Below are positions 48,243 to 58,158 of a DNA stretch of 64,000 nucleotides, in pieces. Position 1 is the first letter of the stretch; the number at the start of each line of letters is the position of its first letter. A program made the translations under genes and the position numbers. Below the pieces are notes generated by a model. It saw nothing but the letters and a program-made list of their open reading frames with translations, was not told the origin of the DNA and searched no databases. The stretch comes from Lachancea kluyveri NRRL Y-12651 (lineage: Eukaryota; Ascomycota; Saccharomycetes; Saccharomycetales; Saccharomycetaceae), in contig CM000689.1 in assembly GCA_000149225.2 (NCBI GenBank), forward strand, positions 868,001 to 932,000, read 5' to 3'.

Positions 48243-48570
48243 ATACACGCTGCCAAGAACCAATCATGCCATTACGGCTGCCGTGCTTCCTCTATCAGGC
48301 GATTTCGGGTTGCTGACAAGGTTGTGCGGACTTTTCTGCGGGAGCGAGGAATGTTCTGGCACGAGGCGACGGGTGGGATCTGCCCACCTCTGGCGGTGTT
48401 GCGTCGCGTGGGAGCCTCGAAGGCCAACAGGTGACGGACAATGTGGTCTGCAACGAGAATTCTGGGCTGATAGGAAGATCTCGCCACGGCAGCGTCAGAC
48501 GCTCTCTCAGCAGCGTGTAGCAGTCCGTGGCAGCGTGTGGCAATGTGCAGCAGCCTCTGACGGCACGTAG

Positions 48571-48660
48571 CTGCCTCTGCTGCCTCTGCTGCCTCTGCTG
48601 CCTCTGCTGCCTCTGCTGCCTCTGCTGCCTCTGCTGCCTCTGCTGCCTCTGCTGCCTCTT
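48571..48660. repeat. 9-bp minisatellite (unit CTGCCTCTG) x 10
   Basis: Ten tandem CTGCCTCTG units, the last imperfect, end about 75 bp upstream of the GAPDH TATA box. Frames through it code Ala-Glu or Leu-Cys-Cys runs and are not genes. Confidence 0.93.
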
Positions 48661-48704
48661 CTTCCCAAGAGGCCAGCGTGTGCGAAAGAAAAGCACACAC
48701 GTAA

Positions 48705-49847
<1,143 letters not shown>

Positions 49848-50252
49848 ACATCTTGTTAGCGAGGCGTGGCTGAAAACCGCGTTTTTCTAGTTTTTATAGA
49901 TGACGATAAAAGATTTATATATGATGAAAGATTTTTAATGAACTAAAGATATTTTTCTCTTTGAGCAGTGTGCTAATGTGCAGTTTTTCTGGTGTGGGGG
50001 TTATTCCAGTGCAGTTTTTCTAGTGTCTGCGCTGTTGTGCTAGCGTGCTGGCATGCTCGTGATATGATGAGGCTCGCCACGGGCGCTACGCCGTGCGTGT
50101 TCCTACGGTTCAAGCTTTTGAGTTGTTTGTTTACTTTTGCGTGTGAAAGCTGTGCCGAAAGAACAAAACGTAAAAAGCAGAAAAATCTCGAAACGAGAAC
50201 GAAAAAAAAATACAAACCACTTGTGCTTTGTGCACGGCCTCCGTCTCTCGAC
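49848..50252. other. Convergent 3' region GAPDH / coiled-coil gene
   Basis: A 405 bp gap. The first 120 bp are AT-rich with TATATATGATG-type stretches (49914-49926), a likely GAPDH polyadenylation region. A GTGCAGTTTTTCT direct repeat occurs at about 49978 and 50010. No gene was seen. Confidence 0.5.
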
Positions 50253-51665
50253 TCAATCCCCGGCCACGCTCTTCTTGGTTATCCAGGGAAGGAACATTCT
50301 CTTGAGTGCATTACTGAATACATCTCTTTTTTTAATGCCTCGGTGTGTTTGCTGGGTCTCGGTTGGCATAGCATTGGAGGTGACGTCGCGAGCTTTGTTG
50401 GGCTTTACCAGGCATTTCTGGAAATGTTGATCCCCGCTGTGCCCGCTGTGCCCGCTGAGCTCGCTGAGCTCGCTGTGTTCGCTGTGTTCGACGTGCTCGA
50501 CGTTTTCCGTTGTTGGATTCTCCTCACCCACTTCGTTGATAGCCGGCACTGTGACGAGAGCCACCGTGCCACACCTGGCGTGTGCGGTGTTCCTGTAGAG
50601 CTTCCATTGCGGCAACGGCTTGTGGAAAAGCCTCTTGTACCGCTTCATACGATGCCCGCCCATTGACGAGAAAAGAACTTCCGGCTCTTGGCTGACGTTT
50701 CCCTGCTTCAACCTGATAACGTCCTCTGTGGCCTTGAGAAGCTTGCTTCGTACTCTCGACTGCTCTCCGAAGCCGCGCAGGTAATTTTCCTTCCACGATA
50801 GCCGCTGGCCGCCGGCAATGTTTGCCAAGCGCCGGGCGCCACTGGTGTTTTCGGCCCTCAGACGCTGTGTTGCCATCAACACGTCGTAGTACGTTTTCTG
50901 CAACTCTGCAACTCTCTTGCTACCGGCATAGAACTGGGACTCCAAGTGGGCGGAGAGCTCACAAAGCGCCTGGTGTTCTGACGTTCTTTCGCACTGTTTC
51001 TTCAGCTCGGAGTTCAACCGGGACTGGGAGAGAAAACGCGACCACGTCTGCCCGCTGACCTGCGTGGAGAGACACACACACCGTTGCCTGAGCCTTTCGA
51101 TGTCACTTTCCATCCTTGCTCGTCGATCGATTTCAGCGTCAAGGCGGCGTATTTCGTTTTCCAAAGCCTGCTTCTCGCCAAGCCTTCTGTCGAGACATTC
51201 CCTATAGAACTGATGGCGGTCATGCTCGCAGCCCTCTGTGGAGCACAATGGTGGCGCTCTGTCCCTGTGCGTCTGCTTTTGCACCTGCTCACTGTACTTT
51301 TCTAGCATAAAGATGTAAAACTCCACCGCGCTTTTTAGCTCCTTGTTCTCTGCCTCCACCCTGTCCCTTTCGTCGAGTTGCCGCTTCAACGGCTGCAACT
51401 GTGTCTCCAAGACACGGCCTTGTGCTTCGCAGCGAGCAATCTCTTGCCGGCAGCCCCGCAGCCAGTCGTCCATGTACTGCATCACCAAACAGACAAGCTC
51501 TGTCTGCACGGCGACCTGCAATGGCGTTAGCTCGCTCTCATTGCGACACCCTTGGACATCCACCAACGGGCCATTGTAGCGCGAGCCCTTGCGGTAAGCT
51601 ACAGGATGCAAAGTGATGGAGTGGCATTCGTCGGCGACCGAGACGATGTGTTCTCGTAGTTGCAT
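50253..51665 (-). CDS. Unrecognised coiled-coil protein
   Basis: I do not recognise this 470-residue protein. It starts MQLREHIVSVADECHS at the first ATG (51665); the frame upstream passes through a CA repeat without an ATG. Heptad-rich segments suggest coiled coils at about 74-128 and 160-275. Between them is a Cys/His cluster, C141-x4-C146-x-H148-x2-H151, with C157 nearby. The C-terminal region has the three-residue repeat VEHVEHSEHSELSELSGHSG (about 389-408) and ends basic. There is no signal peptide or membrane span. Length, a clean frame and coding-like composition support a real gene. It lies between GAPDH and PHM7, where S. cerevisiae has only a dubious frame on either track. It could be a fast-evolving meiotic or spindle-pole protein, but that is a guess. 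Confidence 0.7.
   Translation of the reverse strand: MQLREHIVSVADECHSITLHPVAYRKGSRYNGPLVDVQGCRNESELTPLQVAVQTELVCLVMQYMDDWLRGCRQEIARCEAQGRVLETQLQPLKRQLDERDRVEAENKELKSAVEFYIFMLEKYSEQVQKQTHRDRAPPLCSTEGCEHDRHQFYRECLDRRLGEKQALENEIRRLDAEIDRRARMESDIERLRQRCVCLSTQVSGQTWSRFLSQSRLNSELKKQCERTSEHQALCELSAHLESQFYAGSKRVAELQKTYYDVLMATQRLRAENTSGARRLANIAGGQRLSWKENYLRGFGEQSRVRSKLLKATEDVIRLKQGNVSQEPEVLFSSMGGHRMKRYKRLFHKPLPQWKLYRNTAHARCGTVALVTVPAINEVGEENPTTENVEHVEHSEHSELSELSGHSGHSGDQHFQKCLVKPNKARDVTSNAMPTETQQTHRGIKKRDVFSNALKRMFLPWITKKSVAGD
50433..50504. repeat. 9-bp in-frame tandem repeat in the coiled-coil gene
   Basis: Eight degenerate 9-bp units (CCCGCTGTG, CTCGCTGAG, TTCGCTGTG types) encode three-residue steps HSG, LSE, HSE and HVE on the minus strand. 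Confidence 0.88.
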
Positions 51666-52650
51666 TGCTCTGTGGTGAGGACATATTGTCTGAGTTCCAG
51701 CACGCAACACATGCGCATATTCACACACGGACACACACACACACACACACACTTCCTCTCTCTCCCCATCTCCATTTGTGGGACAGAGGTGTCTGCTCGA
51801 GAGTCACAAAGACAGACTGCTGGCGCGGCGGAGTCACATGTCCTGTCGCAGGTCCGTCGGACGGCATCCATGAACACAGCTCCGCCGCACCCTCTTCCTT
51901 GATCCGAAAGCAAACTCCGAGCGACAGGGACGATGCAAGATGTGGCAAGGAGCAGGTGCCGTGCTATCAGACAGCAGTTACCAGGACACACGGATCTCGA
52001 ACTCTCCTCCTTGGGTGCTGCGAGTGCCTCGCACACGCTATCTGCTCCTCGCTCCACTCTACTTCACTACATCGCATTGCTCTGCCACCTCGTTATTACG
52101 TGTGCAGCCGACGCAGAACGCCTAGAACCTAGGCCTCTGGAAACCAGGTTGTTCTGGCCCTCTACAGTCGGCCTCCAGATGACAGATATCCAAGTCAGCG
52201 ACAGGATCCCTGTGCGATGACGTTATGTCATACAGTCCTCCAGTTCTCCTTCTCGGCACATCTGCTCTGCCTGGCCTCCCCTGCTTGCTCTGCGCAGCTT
52301 GCTCTGCGCTCGCCTCCCCTCCCCTCACCTCATCGCGGCCGCGACGCAGAGCAATAATTTCAGCCTCAAAAGCAAAATCCATGCGGGATGCATAGAACGT
52401 CACCAACCGCGGTTTCAAACTTATATAGCAGCCACGCCGCAAGCCGCTCGTTTACAGCATCGCACCGTTCTTTCTCTTGTTTTTGTTCTTGTTCTTGTTC
52501 TTGGTTTCTTTTACAGTTATTACCACTACTTGTACTACCAGAACTTTGTCTCTTTGATCACACCTCACAAATCTACAACTGCAAACCACTCGCATCTTAC
52601 TGCTTAAAGTTTACTATACACACACACACACACGCACGCACTAGTATATT
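51666..52650. other. Divergent promoter region coiled-coil gene / PHM7
   Basis: A 985 bp gap. It contains a CA repeat (51731-51752) near the coiled-coil gene, three CCCCT motifs at 52278-52325, a TATATAG at 52422-52428, a GTTCTT tandem run (52484-52502) and a CA run (52616-52634) before PHM7. I found no credible gene in the overlapping frames and no CACGTG Pho4 site, although S. cerevisiae PHM7 responds to phosphate. Confidence 0.5.
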
Positions 52651-55566
52651 ATGTCGTCGCCCAGTGGAGAAGATCCTAGCTCTTCCACATCTGCCTTCGT
52701 CATCACCCTAATCTTCAACATGGTTGTTGCTTCCATATTCGTAGGGTTGTTTCTAACTCTCAGACCAAGAGAGGGCCGTGTCTACCAGCCCAGAAGCTTG
52801 AAAGACATCAACACCATTAAAGAGGAGGAACGCACAGAAGAGGTCCCGCCGGGCTACTTCGGATGGCTCTCCTACTTGTTGTACAAGCCCCACTCCTTCC
52901 TCATCCAGCACACCGGGATTGACGGATATTTGTTCTTGCGTTACGTGGGCATCTTTGGTGGTGTCTCTCTCCTGGGTTGCATATTCCTCTTCCCCATATT
53001 GCTACCGGTCAATGCCACAAATGGTCACAACTTGAAGGGGTTTGAGTTGTTGGCCTTCTCCAATGTCAGCAACAAAAACAGACTATACGCCCACGTCTTT
53101 CTCTCTTGGTTCTTTTTCGGCTTCGTCGTCTACCTCATCTACAGAGAGTTGTACTACTACGTCTCGTTGAGACACGCTGTTCAGACCAGTCCCTTGTACG
53201 ACGGATTGTTGTCCTCTAGAACCGTGATCTTGACCGAGTTGAGCCCTGAGTTGGGCCAGGAGGCCGAGATTGAAAAGAGGTTCCACAAAAGCTCCAGGGT
53301 CACCTTTGCTAGAGACTACAAGGAATTGCAAGTGTTGGTCGAAGACAGAAAGAAGTACGCCACCAAGTACGAAAACTGCATGAACAAGGTCATCTCCAAA
53401 TCGCTCAAGGTCAGAAGAAAGGCCGAGAAAAAGGGAAAGTTGGACGAGTTGATCGGCAACAAGCCGGAGGACGATCTCCAGACCTACATCCCTCAGAACA
53501 AAAGGCCTAAGCACCGTTTGGGCAAGATCCCACTTCCCTTTGTTGGCGGCCAAAAAGTTGACACGCTAGAATACAGTGCCGAGCATGTAGGCGAGCTCAA
53601 CGACAAAATCAGGACCGAACAGGAGCGCTGGGACACGAACGATAGGGTTGGCGCCTGCTTCATCGAGTTCAACACCCAGTTGGACGCACAGAGAGCCTAC
53701 CAGTCCGCCCCATACGTCTTGGGCAAGCAGTCTTATGACAAGTGTTTGATCGGCTACTCCCCGGCAGACATCGTGTGGCCCAACATGGGCCTTTCCAAAA
53801 AGGTGAGAAAGTCCAAGCGTCTCGTTTCAAACACTTTGCTAGTTTTGCTAATCATCTTTTGGGCCATCCCAGTGGCGGTTGTCGGCTGTATCTCCAACGT
53901 CAACTATTTGACCGAAAAAGTGCCTTTCCTACGCTTCATCAACAACATGCCTGACATTATAATGGGTTTCATCACCGGTCTACTACCCACCGTTGCCCTA
54001 GCGATTTTGATGTCCTTGGTGCCCCCATTCATCAAAAAGCTGGGCCAGATCGGCGGTTGCATGACAAAACAGGAGATCGACCAGTACTGCCAAGGCTGGT
54101 ACTACGGCTTCCAGGTTGTGCAGGTGTTTTTGGTCACCACCCTTGCATCTTCTGCTTCTTCCACGGTCACTGCGATCATCAATGACCCTAGTTCTGCCAT
54201 GTCTTTGTTGGCCGAAAACTTGCCAAAAGCCTCCAACTTTTACATCGTATACTTTTTGTTGTTGGGGCTCAGTGCACCCAGCGGGTCCTTGTTGCAGGCA
54301 GTCAATTTGATCTTGAGCAAGTTCTTGGGCCGGATCTTGGACTCCACCCCAAGGCAAAAATGGACCCGGTACAGCGTCTTGAGTGCTCCAAGCTGGGGCG
54401 TTGTGTACCCGGGGATCGAGCTCTTGGTGTGCATTTACTTTGCCTACTCCATCATTGCTCCTTTGATATTGTTGTTTTCTACGGTGGCGCTCTGCTTCTT
54501 GTACATCGCCTACTTGTACAACTTGAATTATGTCTTAGGGTTCTCTTTTGACTCGAAAGGCAGAAACTATCCCAGGGCGCTATTCCAGGCGTTTGTCGGG
54601 TTGTACTTGGCCGAGGTTTGTTTGATCGGGTTGTTTGTGATGGCAAAGTCTTGGGGGCCCGTGGTGTTGGAAGCTGTGTTCTTGGCCGGCACCGTTGCCG
54701 CACACTTGTACTTCAAGAGGAGGTTCATTCCGTTGTTTGACGCCGTGCCTCTAAGCGCCATCCGGTACGCCAGGGGCGAGCCCACCTTCCTGTACCCTGC
54801 CAGGGACCAGGGCTTGAGAGAAATCAAGCAAACTGGCGAAGAGGTGAAGGAGAGGGCCGAAGCAGACGAAAACGCCGGCGTGATTCAACCCGCCACCTCA
54901 GAGGACTTGAGGAGGGCCAACATCATCCCCGATGCCGAAGACGAGGACGAGGACCTCGAGGACCTCGACTTTGAAGAGCAAAAGAGACGTGCATCGTCCA
55001 GCATCAACAAGTCCTACGCAACCAACAACAACGACTCGACCTTTGTTCCCGAGAACGAGGAGTTCCACAAGCTCGGATACAAGGACATCGACGACAATCA
55101 GGGCCGCGCCCCCAACCCCAACAGCGTGGACGCTAACGGCGCCGTTGTGGTCAACGCTGACGCGGGAAACGTGTTTTCCGACGCCAACGCTGTGACCAAC
55201 GACCCGAGAGCGTTCCCAGAGGCCAGGCACAAGCCGGTGGACATCAAGAACAGGGTGTTGACGTTTTTCCAGCCACACAAGAACTACGACTTCCCAGAGA
55301 TCCGCCAAAGGTTGCCTCACGTCTTCAACACAACCATCAGATACGAGCACGGATACGTCGACACTGCATACACCGATCCGTGCGTCAGAGACAAGGAGCC
55401 TATCCTATGGATCGCCAAGGACCCGGTCGGGTTATCGACACAGCAGATCAATCTTGCCAGAGCCAGCGGCGTGGACGTCAGAGACGACTTTACAGGCTAC
55501 GACGAGAAGGGAAGAGCCACATATTCACACAACCCACCAGACTTTATGCCGGTGGCCAAGAAATGA
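52651..55566 (+). CDS. PHM7: CSC1/OSCA/TMEM63-type membrane channel protein Phm7
   Basis: A 971-residue multi-spanning membrane protein (S. cerevisiae 991). The family forms calcium-permeable, osmotically or mechanically gated channels; Phm7 itself is little studied. Layout: an N-terminal TM1 (FVITLIFNMVVASIFVGLFLTLRP), two more spans before a cytosolic RNA-recognition-like domain (about 190-390, with VGACFIEFNTQLDAQRAYQ), then the 7TM-region core (about 390-690). The soluble C-terminal tail of about 270 residues carries an acidic stretch and the conserved block HKPVDIKNRVLTFFQPHKNYDFPEIRQRLPH (about 864-894). The ATG at 52651 is standard. It keeps YOL084W order. Confidence 0.96.
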   Translation: MSSPSGEDPSSSTSAFVITLIFNMVVASIFVGLFLTLRPREGRVYQPRSLKDINTIKEEERTEEVPPGYFGWLSYLLYKPHSFLIQHTGIDGYLFLRYVGIFGGVSLLGCIFLFPILLPVNATNGHNLKGFELLAFSNVSNKNRLYAHVFLSWFFFGFVVYLIYRELYYYVSLRHAVQTSPLYDGLLSSRTVILTELSPELGQEAEIEKRFHKSSRVTFARDYKELQVLVEDRKKYATKYENCMNKVISKSLKVRRKAEKKGKLDELIGNKPEDDLQTYIPQNKRPKHRLGKIPLPFVGGQKVDTLEYSAEHVGELNDKIRTEQERWDTNDRVGACFIEFNTQLDAQRAYQSAPYVLGKQSYDKCLIGYSPADIVWPNMGLSKKVRKSKRLVSNTLLVLLIIFWAIPVAVVGCISNVNYLTEKVPFLRFINNMPDIIMGFITGLLPTVALAILMSLVPPFIKKLGQIGGCMTKQEIDQYCQGWYYGFQVVQVFLVTTLASSASSTVTAIINDPSSAMSLLAENLPKASNFYIVYFLLLGLSAPSGSLLQAVNLILSKFLGRILDSTPRQKWTRYSVLSAPSWGVVYPGIELLVCIYFAYSIIAPLILLFSTVALCFLYIAYLYNLNYVLGFSFDSKGRNYPRALFQAFVGLYLAEVCLIGLFVMAKSWGPVVLEAVFLAGTVAAHLYFKRRFIPLFDAVPLSAIRYARGEPTFLYPARDQGLREIKQTGEEVKERAEADENAGVIQPATSEDLRRANIIPDAEDEDEDLEDLDFEEQKRRASSSINKSYATNNNDSTFVPENEEFHKLGYKDIDDNQGRAPNPNSVDANGAVVVNADAGNVFSDANAVTNDPRAFPEARHKPVDIKNRVLTFFQPHKNYDFPEIRQRLPHVFNTTIRYEHGYVDTAYTDPCVRDKEPILWIAKDPVGLSTQQINLARASGVDVRDDFTGYDEKGRATYSHNPPDFMPVAKK

Positions 55567-56081
55567 GGCGCTACCGCTGCCGCCATTGCAACAGCCTTTT
55601 ATGTTCCCTATTTCGCACCCATTGCCTACAAACTTTCCACTTCTTATTTTCTAATCCAATAGTGTCCGTAACTCTATTTCTATATTTTCTAGTGAACTGT
55701 CTAATGCTATGTTTAATTATCATAATTGTTTCTGTCAACCATCGCAGAGCTGTCCGGCTCTGCCATGCTGCTAGCGCCCCGGAAGCACGTGACTAGATCT
55801 CCATACCGAAAAAGAAATGACTTGCAGCAGGGGGCAAAAAAAAAAAAAAAAAAAAAAAGTTGGCGGGCTACGGATGATAAGCTGCTGCTGCTGCTGCTGC
55901 CGCTGCTGAGCGGCCATTCCGCCTCCCATCCCCTTGCCCCCCCCCCTTGACTTGTGGTATTTAAACAAGAAGCAACAAGAAGACAAGGAAAGACAAGACT
56001 TGCCAGAACAGCAACGTCCCTTACACGAGCCCATCTCGATAGGATTCTACAACCTGAACAGAAAATACACCAGCACCAGAC
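55567..56081. other. Intergenic region PHM7 / ATG19
   Basis: A 515 bp tandem gap. It contains AGCACGTGACT (CACGTG at 55787-55792; the reverse strand gives the Cbf1-type GTCACGTG), an A22 run at about 55837-55858, a CTG run at 55881-55905 and a TATTTAA at 55960-55966 that may serve ATG19. Confidence 0.5.
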
Positions 56082-57797
56082 ATGGACAACGCTAGAAACT
56101 ACTGTGTGTATCCCTTATACCTGATCTACAATTCCAAGGAGAGATTTTACAGAGTGCACCCGACACAGATCGACAAACCGTTTTTAGAACAGCTGGCCTT
56201 GGAGAGCTACTGCCTGCAGAATGCGTTTGACAAGTGTATCTTTAGAACAAAACGGTTTGGCACCAGAGAGCTGAGCTCTTTGAAGACCGAGGAGGACTTT
56301 GAAGCGTTGAGACGCGAGTTCGCCAGGCTGCACTTTACCAAGATTGTCATCTGCGACAAGCCCAAGAAGAAAGTTAGGGAGAGTGCTGTTGTCGATGCCG
56401 CTACTGCGAATGTTGCTGCTCCCGCGAATGTTGCTGCTCCAAACCCTCCTCAGATTACGATCTCGGCAGACCAGCTGCAAGCTTTGATGGAGTCTATTCA
56501 GAGATTGGAAATTTCCATGAAGAGAAAGGAAGAGCAGGAGGAGAAAGAAAGAGAAGAACAAAAGCTCAAGGAAGAGCAGGAGGAAGAGCAAAAGCAAGAG
56601 CAAAAGCAAGAGAAAAAGACGGAGCAAGAGGAAAAACCTGGAAAGCCAGAGTACAAAACCTTGCACGAAAACATCGTGTGCGACGGTTGCTGCCCATCTT
56701 ACGGCTTGCCATGTGCTTCTGGCCCCACCTGTTCCAAGGAAGGCTTTATCTTGGGCCCGAGGTTCAAGTGTCTCTACTGCCACAACTACGACTTGTGCGC
56801 CGAGTGCGAGTCCAGAGAACACGAAAGCGACACCCACAGAAAGTATCACAACATGATCAAGATCAACGCACCGGATGGCCACATCAACGAGCTGTGGCGT
56901 AGGCACCGCCATGGTTCTGGCTCTCCGCTACAAAGGAGTGCACAGGACGATGCGTTTTCCATCAAGAAGTCCAGCAGCGACGTGATCATCGACATCCCCG
57001 AACGGCAGGCTGGGGTGTTTGACTTTTTCTCCAAGATCAAGGACGAAGCAGAGCTGACCAGGGTGGTGGAGCACTACAAAAAGTATGCCACGTTGCTGGA
57101 GCTGGTCGGGGGAGACGAGCCAAAGATCAAAAAGGCGGTTGGGTGTTTTGACAGGCTAGACGGCCTCCAGCGCTCTCAGACCACCGAGGTTGTGGAGCAG
57201 GAGCTGGTCGAAGTGGAAATGGACAGGAAGGACCATCTGGTCGCGTTCAAACTGCACAACAGGGGCTCGTACTCCATTCCTAACGGACTAAGGCTGGTTT
57301 TCCAGTACTTTGAAGCCGACGGCGTGAGCTCCACAAAATGCAACCTGCACATGGGCCCCCATGAGTTGCAGCCCGACAACTACAAGATCTTGAACTTCAA
57401 TTACCGTGGCCTGATCCAGAACTTCTGCCTATCGAACAGATGTCAGATCGACTTGATCGACCATGATGAACAGGTTGTGTTCACTGGCACATCTGGCGGC
57501 AACCAGACGTTCTTCCTCAGACCCCCCATGCTGCACCACATCCAGGAGTCGGTGTACCTGGAGGCCAGGGAGACCACCGTCACCGCCAGCGCCAGCGATA
57601 ATAGTGACGGAGACATCATCAGCACCACAGCAACCAACGACGAGGACGAGGATGAAAGCAGCGAAAACATCGGCAACAGCGGCATCAGCAAAGCCAGCAA
57701 TGACCCTAGCGGAGAAACCAGGAGAACTAGGGCCTCCAGTTACGACTCTGAAATGGAGGACTACGACTTTCTCAGCGACTTTGAGTCCGACATGTAG
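56082..57797 (+). CDS. ATG19: Selective autophagy (Cvt) receptor of the Atg19/Atg34 family, NBR1-like
   Basis: A 571-residue protein. Identification rests on position (after PHM7, where S. cerevisiae has ATG34 and ATG19) and on layout. Atg19 carries Ape1 and Ams1 to the vacuole in Cvt vesicles. Residues 8-92 look PB1-like: YLIYNSKERFYRV, then LKTEEDFEALRREF. A Glu/Gln/Lys coiled coil spans 130-185. Residues 200-260 form a ZZ zinc finger, with CDGC, an expanded Cys-containing loop, FKCLYCHNYDLCAECE, then H-x-x-x-x-H pairs. Residues about 365-505 are beta-rich and could be the Ig-like Ams1-binding domain. The tail is acidic and ends near YDFL at 561-564, a good Atg8-interacting motif. S. cerevisiae Atg19 lacks an obvious ZZ finger, so this resembles NBR1. 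Confidence 0.82.
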   Translation: MDNARNYCVYPLYLIYNSKERFYRVHPTQIDKPFLEQLALESYCLQNAFDKCIFRTKRFGTRELSSLKTEEDFEALRREFARLHFTKIVICDKPKKKVRESAVVDAATANVAAPANVAAPNPPQITISADQLQALMESIQRLEISMKRKEEQEEKEREEQKLKEEQEEEQKQEQKQEKKTEQEEKPGKPEYKTLHENIVCDGCCPSYGLPCASGPTCSKEGFILGPRFKCLYCHNYDLCAECESREHESDTHRKYHNMIKINAPDGHINELWRRHRHGSGSPLQRSAQDDAFSIKKSSSDVIIDIPERQAGVFDFFSKIKDEAELTRVVEHYKKYATLLELVGGDEPKIKKAVGCFDRLDGLQRSQTTEVVEQELVEVEMDRKDHLVAFKLHNRGSYSIPNGLRLVFQYFEADGVSSTKCNLHMGPHELQPDNYKILNFNYRGLIQNFCLSNRCQIDLIDHDEQVVFTGTSGGNQTFFLRPPMLHHIQESVYLEARETTVTASASDNSDGDIISTTATNDEDEDESSENIGNSGISKASNDPSGETRRTRASSYDSEMEDYDFLSDFESDM

Positions 57798-58158
57798 CCG
57801 CGCTCGGCACGCCTGACCTCTCTACCCTGCTCAGGCCCATCGCAGATTCACTGTGTACCGTATATAGGTTTTAGTATTCTCTCTTCTCAATGTTATATGT
57901 ACAAGGATTCATGCTTTGCAGATGGCACGTGCAAACGTATCGTTCTGTGTGACACATGCATTTTGTTTGTTTGTTTCTTTTTTTTTTTTTTTTTTCCCTC
58001 TGCCATGTCTGCCTGCTCTCGTCGCCCAGTGAAAAAAAAAAAAAAAATTTTTATAATGGGGCAGAGCAAGAAAGAGGTGAAAGTTTGTGAGCTAGAAGCG
58101 TTTACTTGCTGTTGAAGAGCAAACACAAACAGCTGGCTTCGAACCGTTATAGTGAAGA
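57798..58158. other. Intergenic region ATG19 / SUP45
   Basis: A 361 bp tandem gap with a T19 tract (about 57978-57996) and an A-rich run (about 58030-58046) upstream of SUP45. No gene was seen. Confidence 0.5.
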
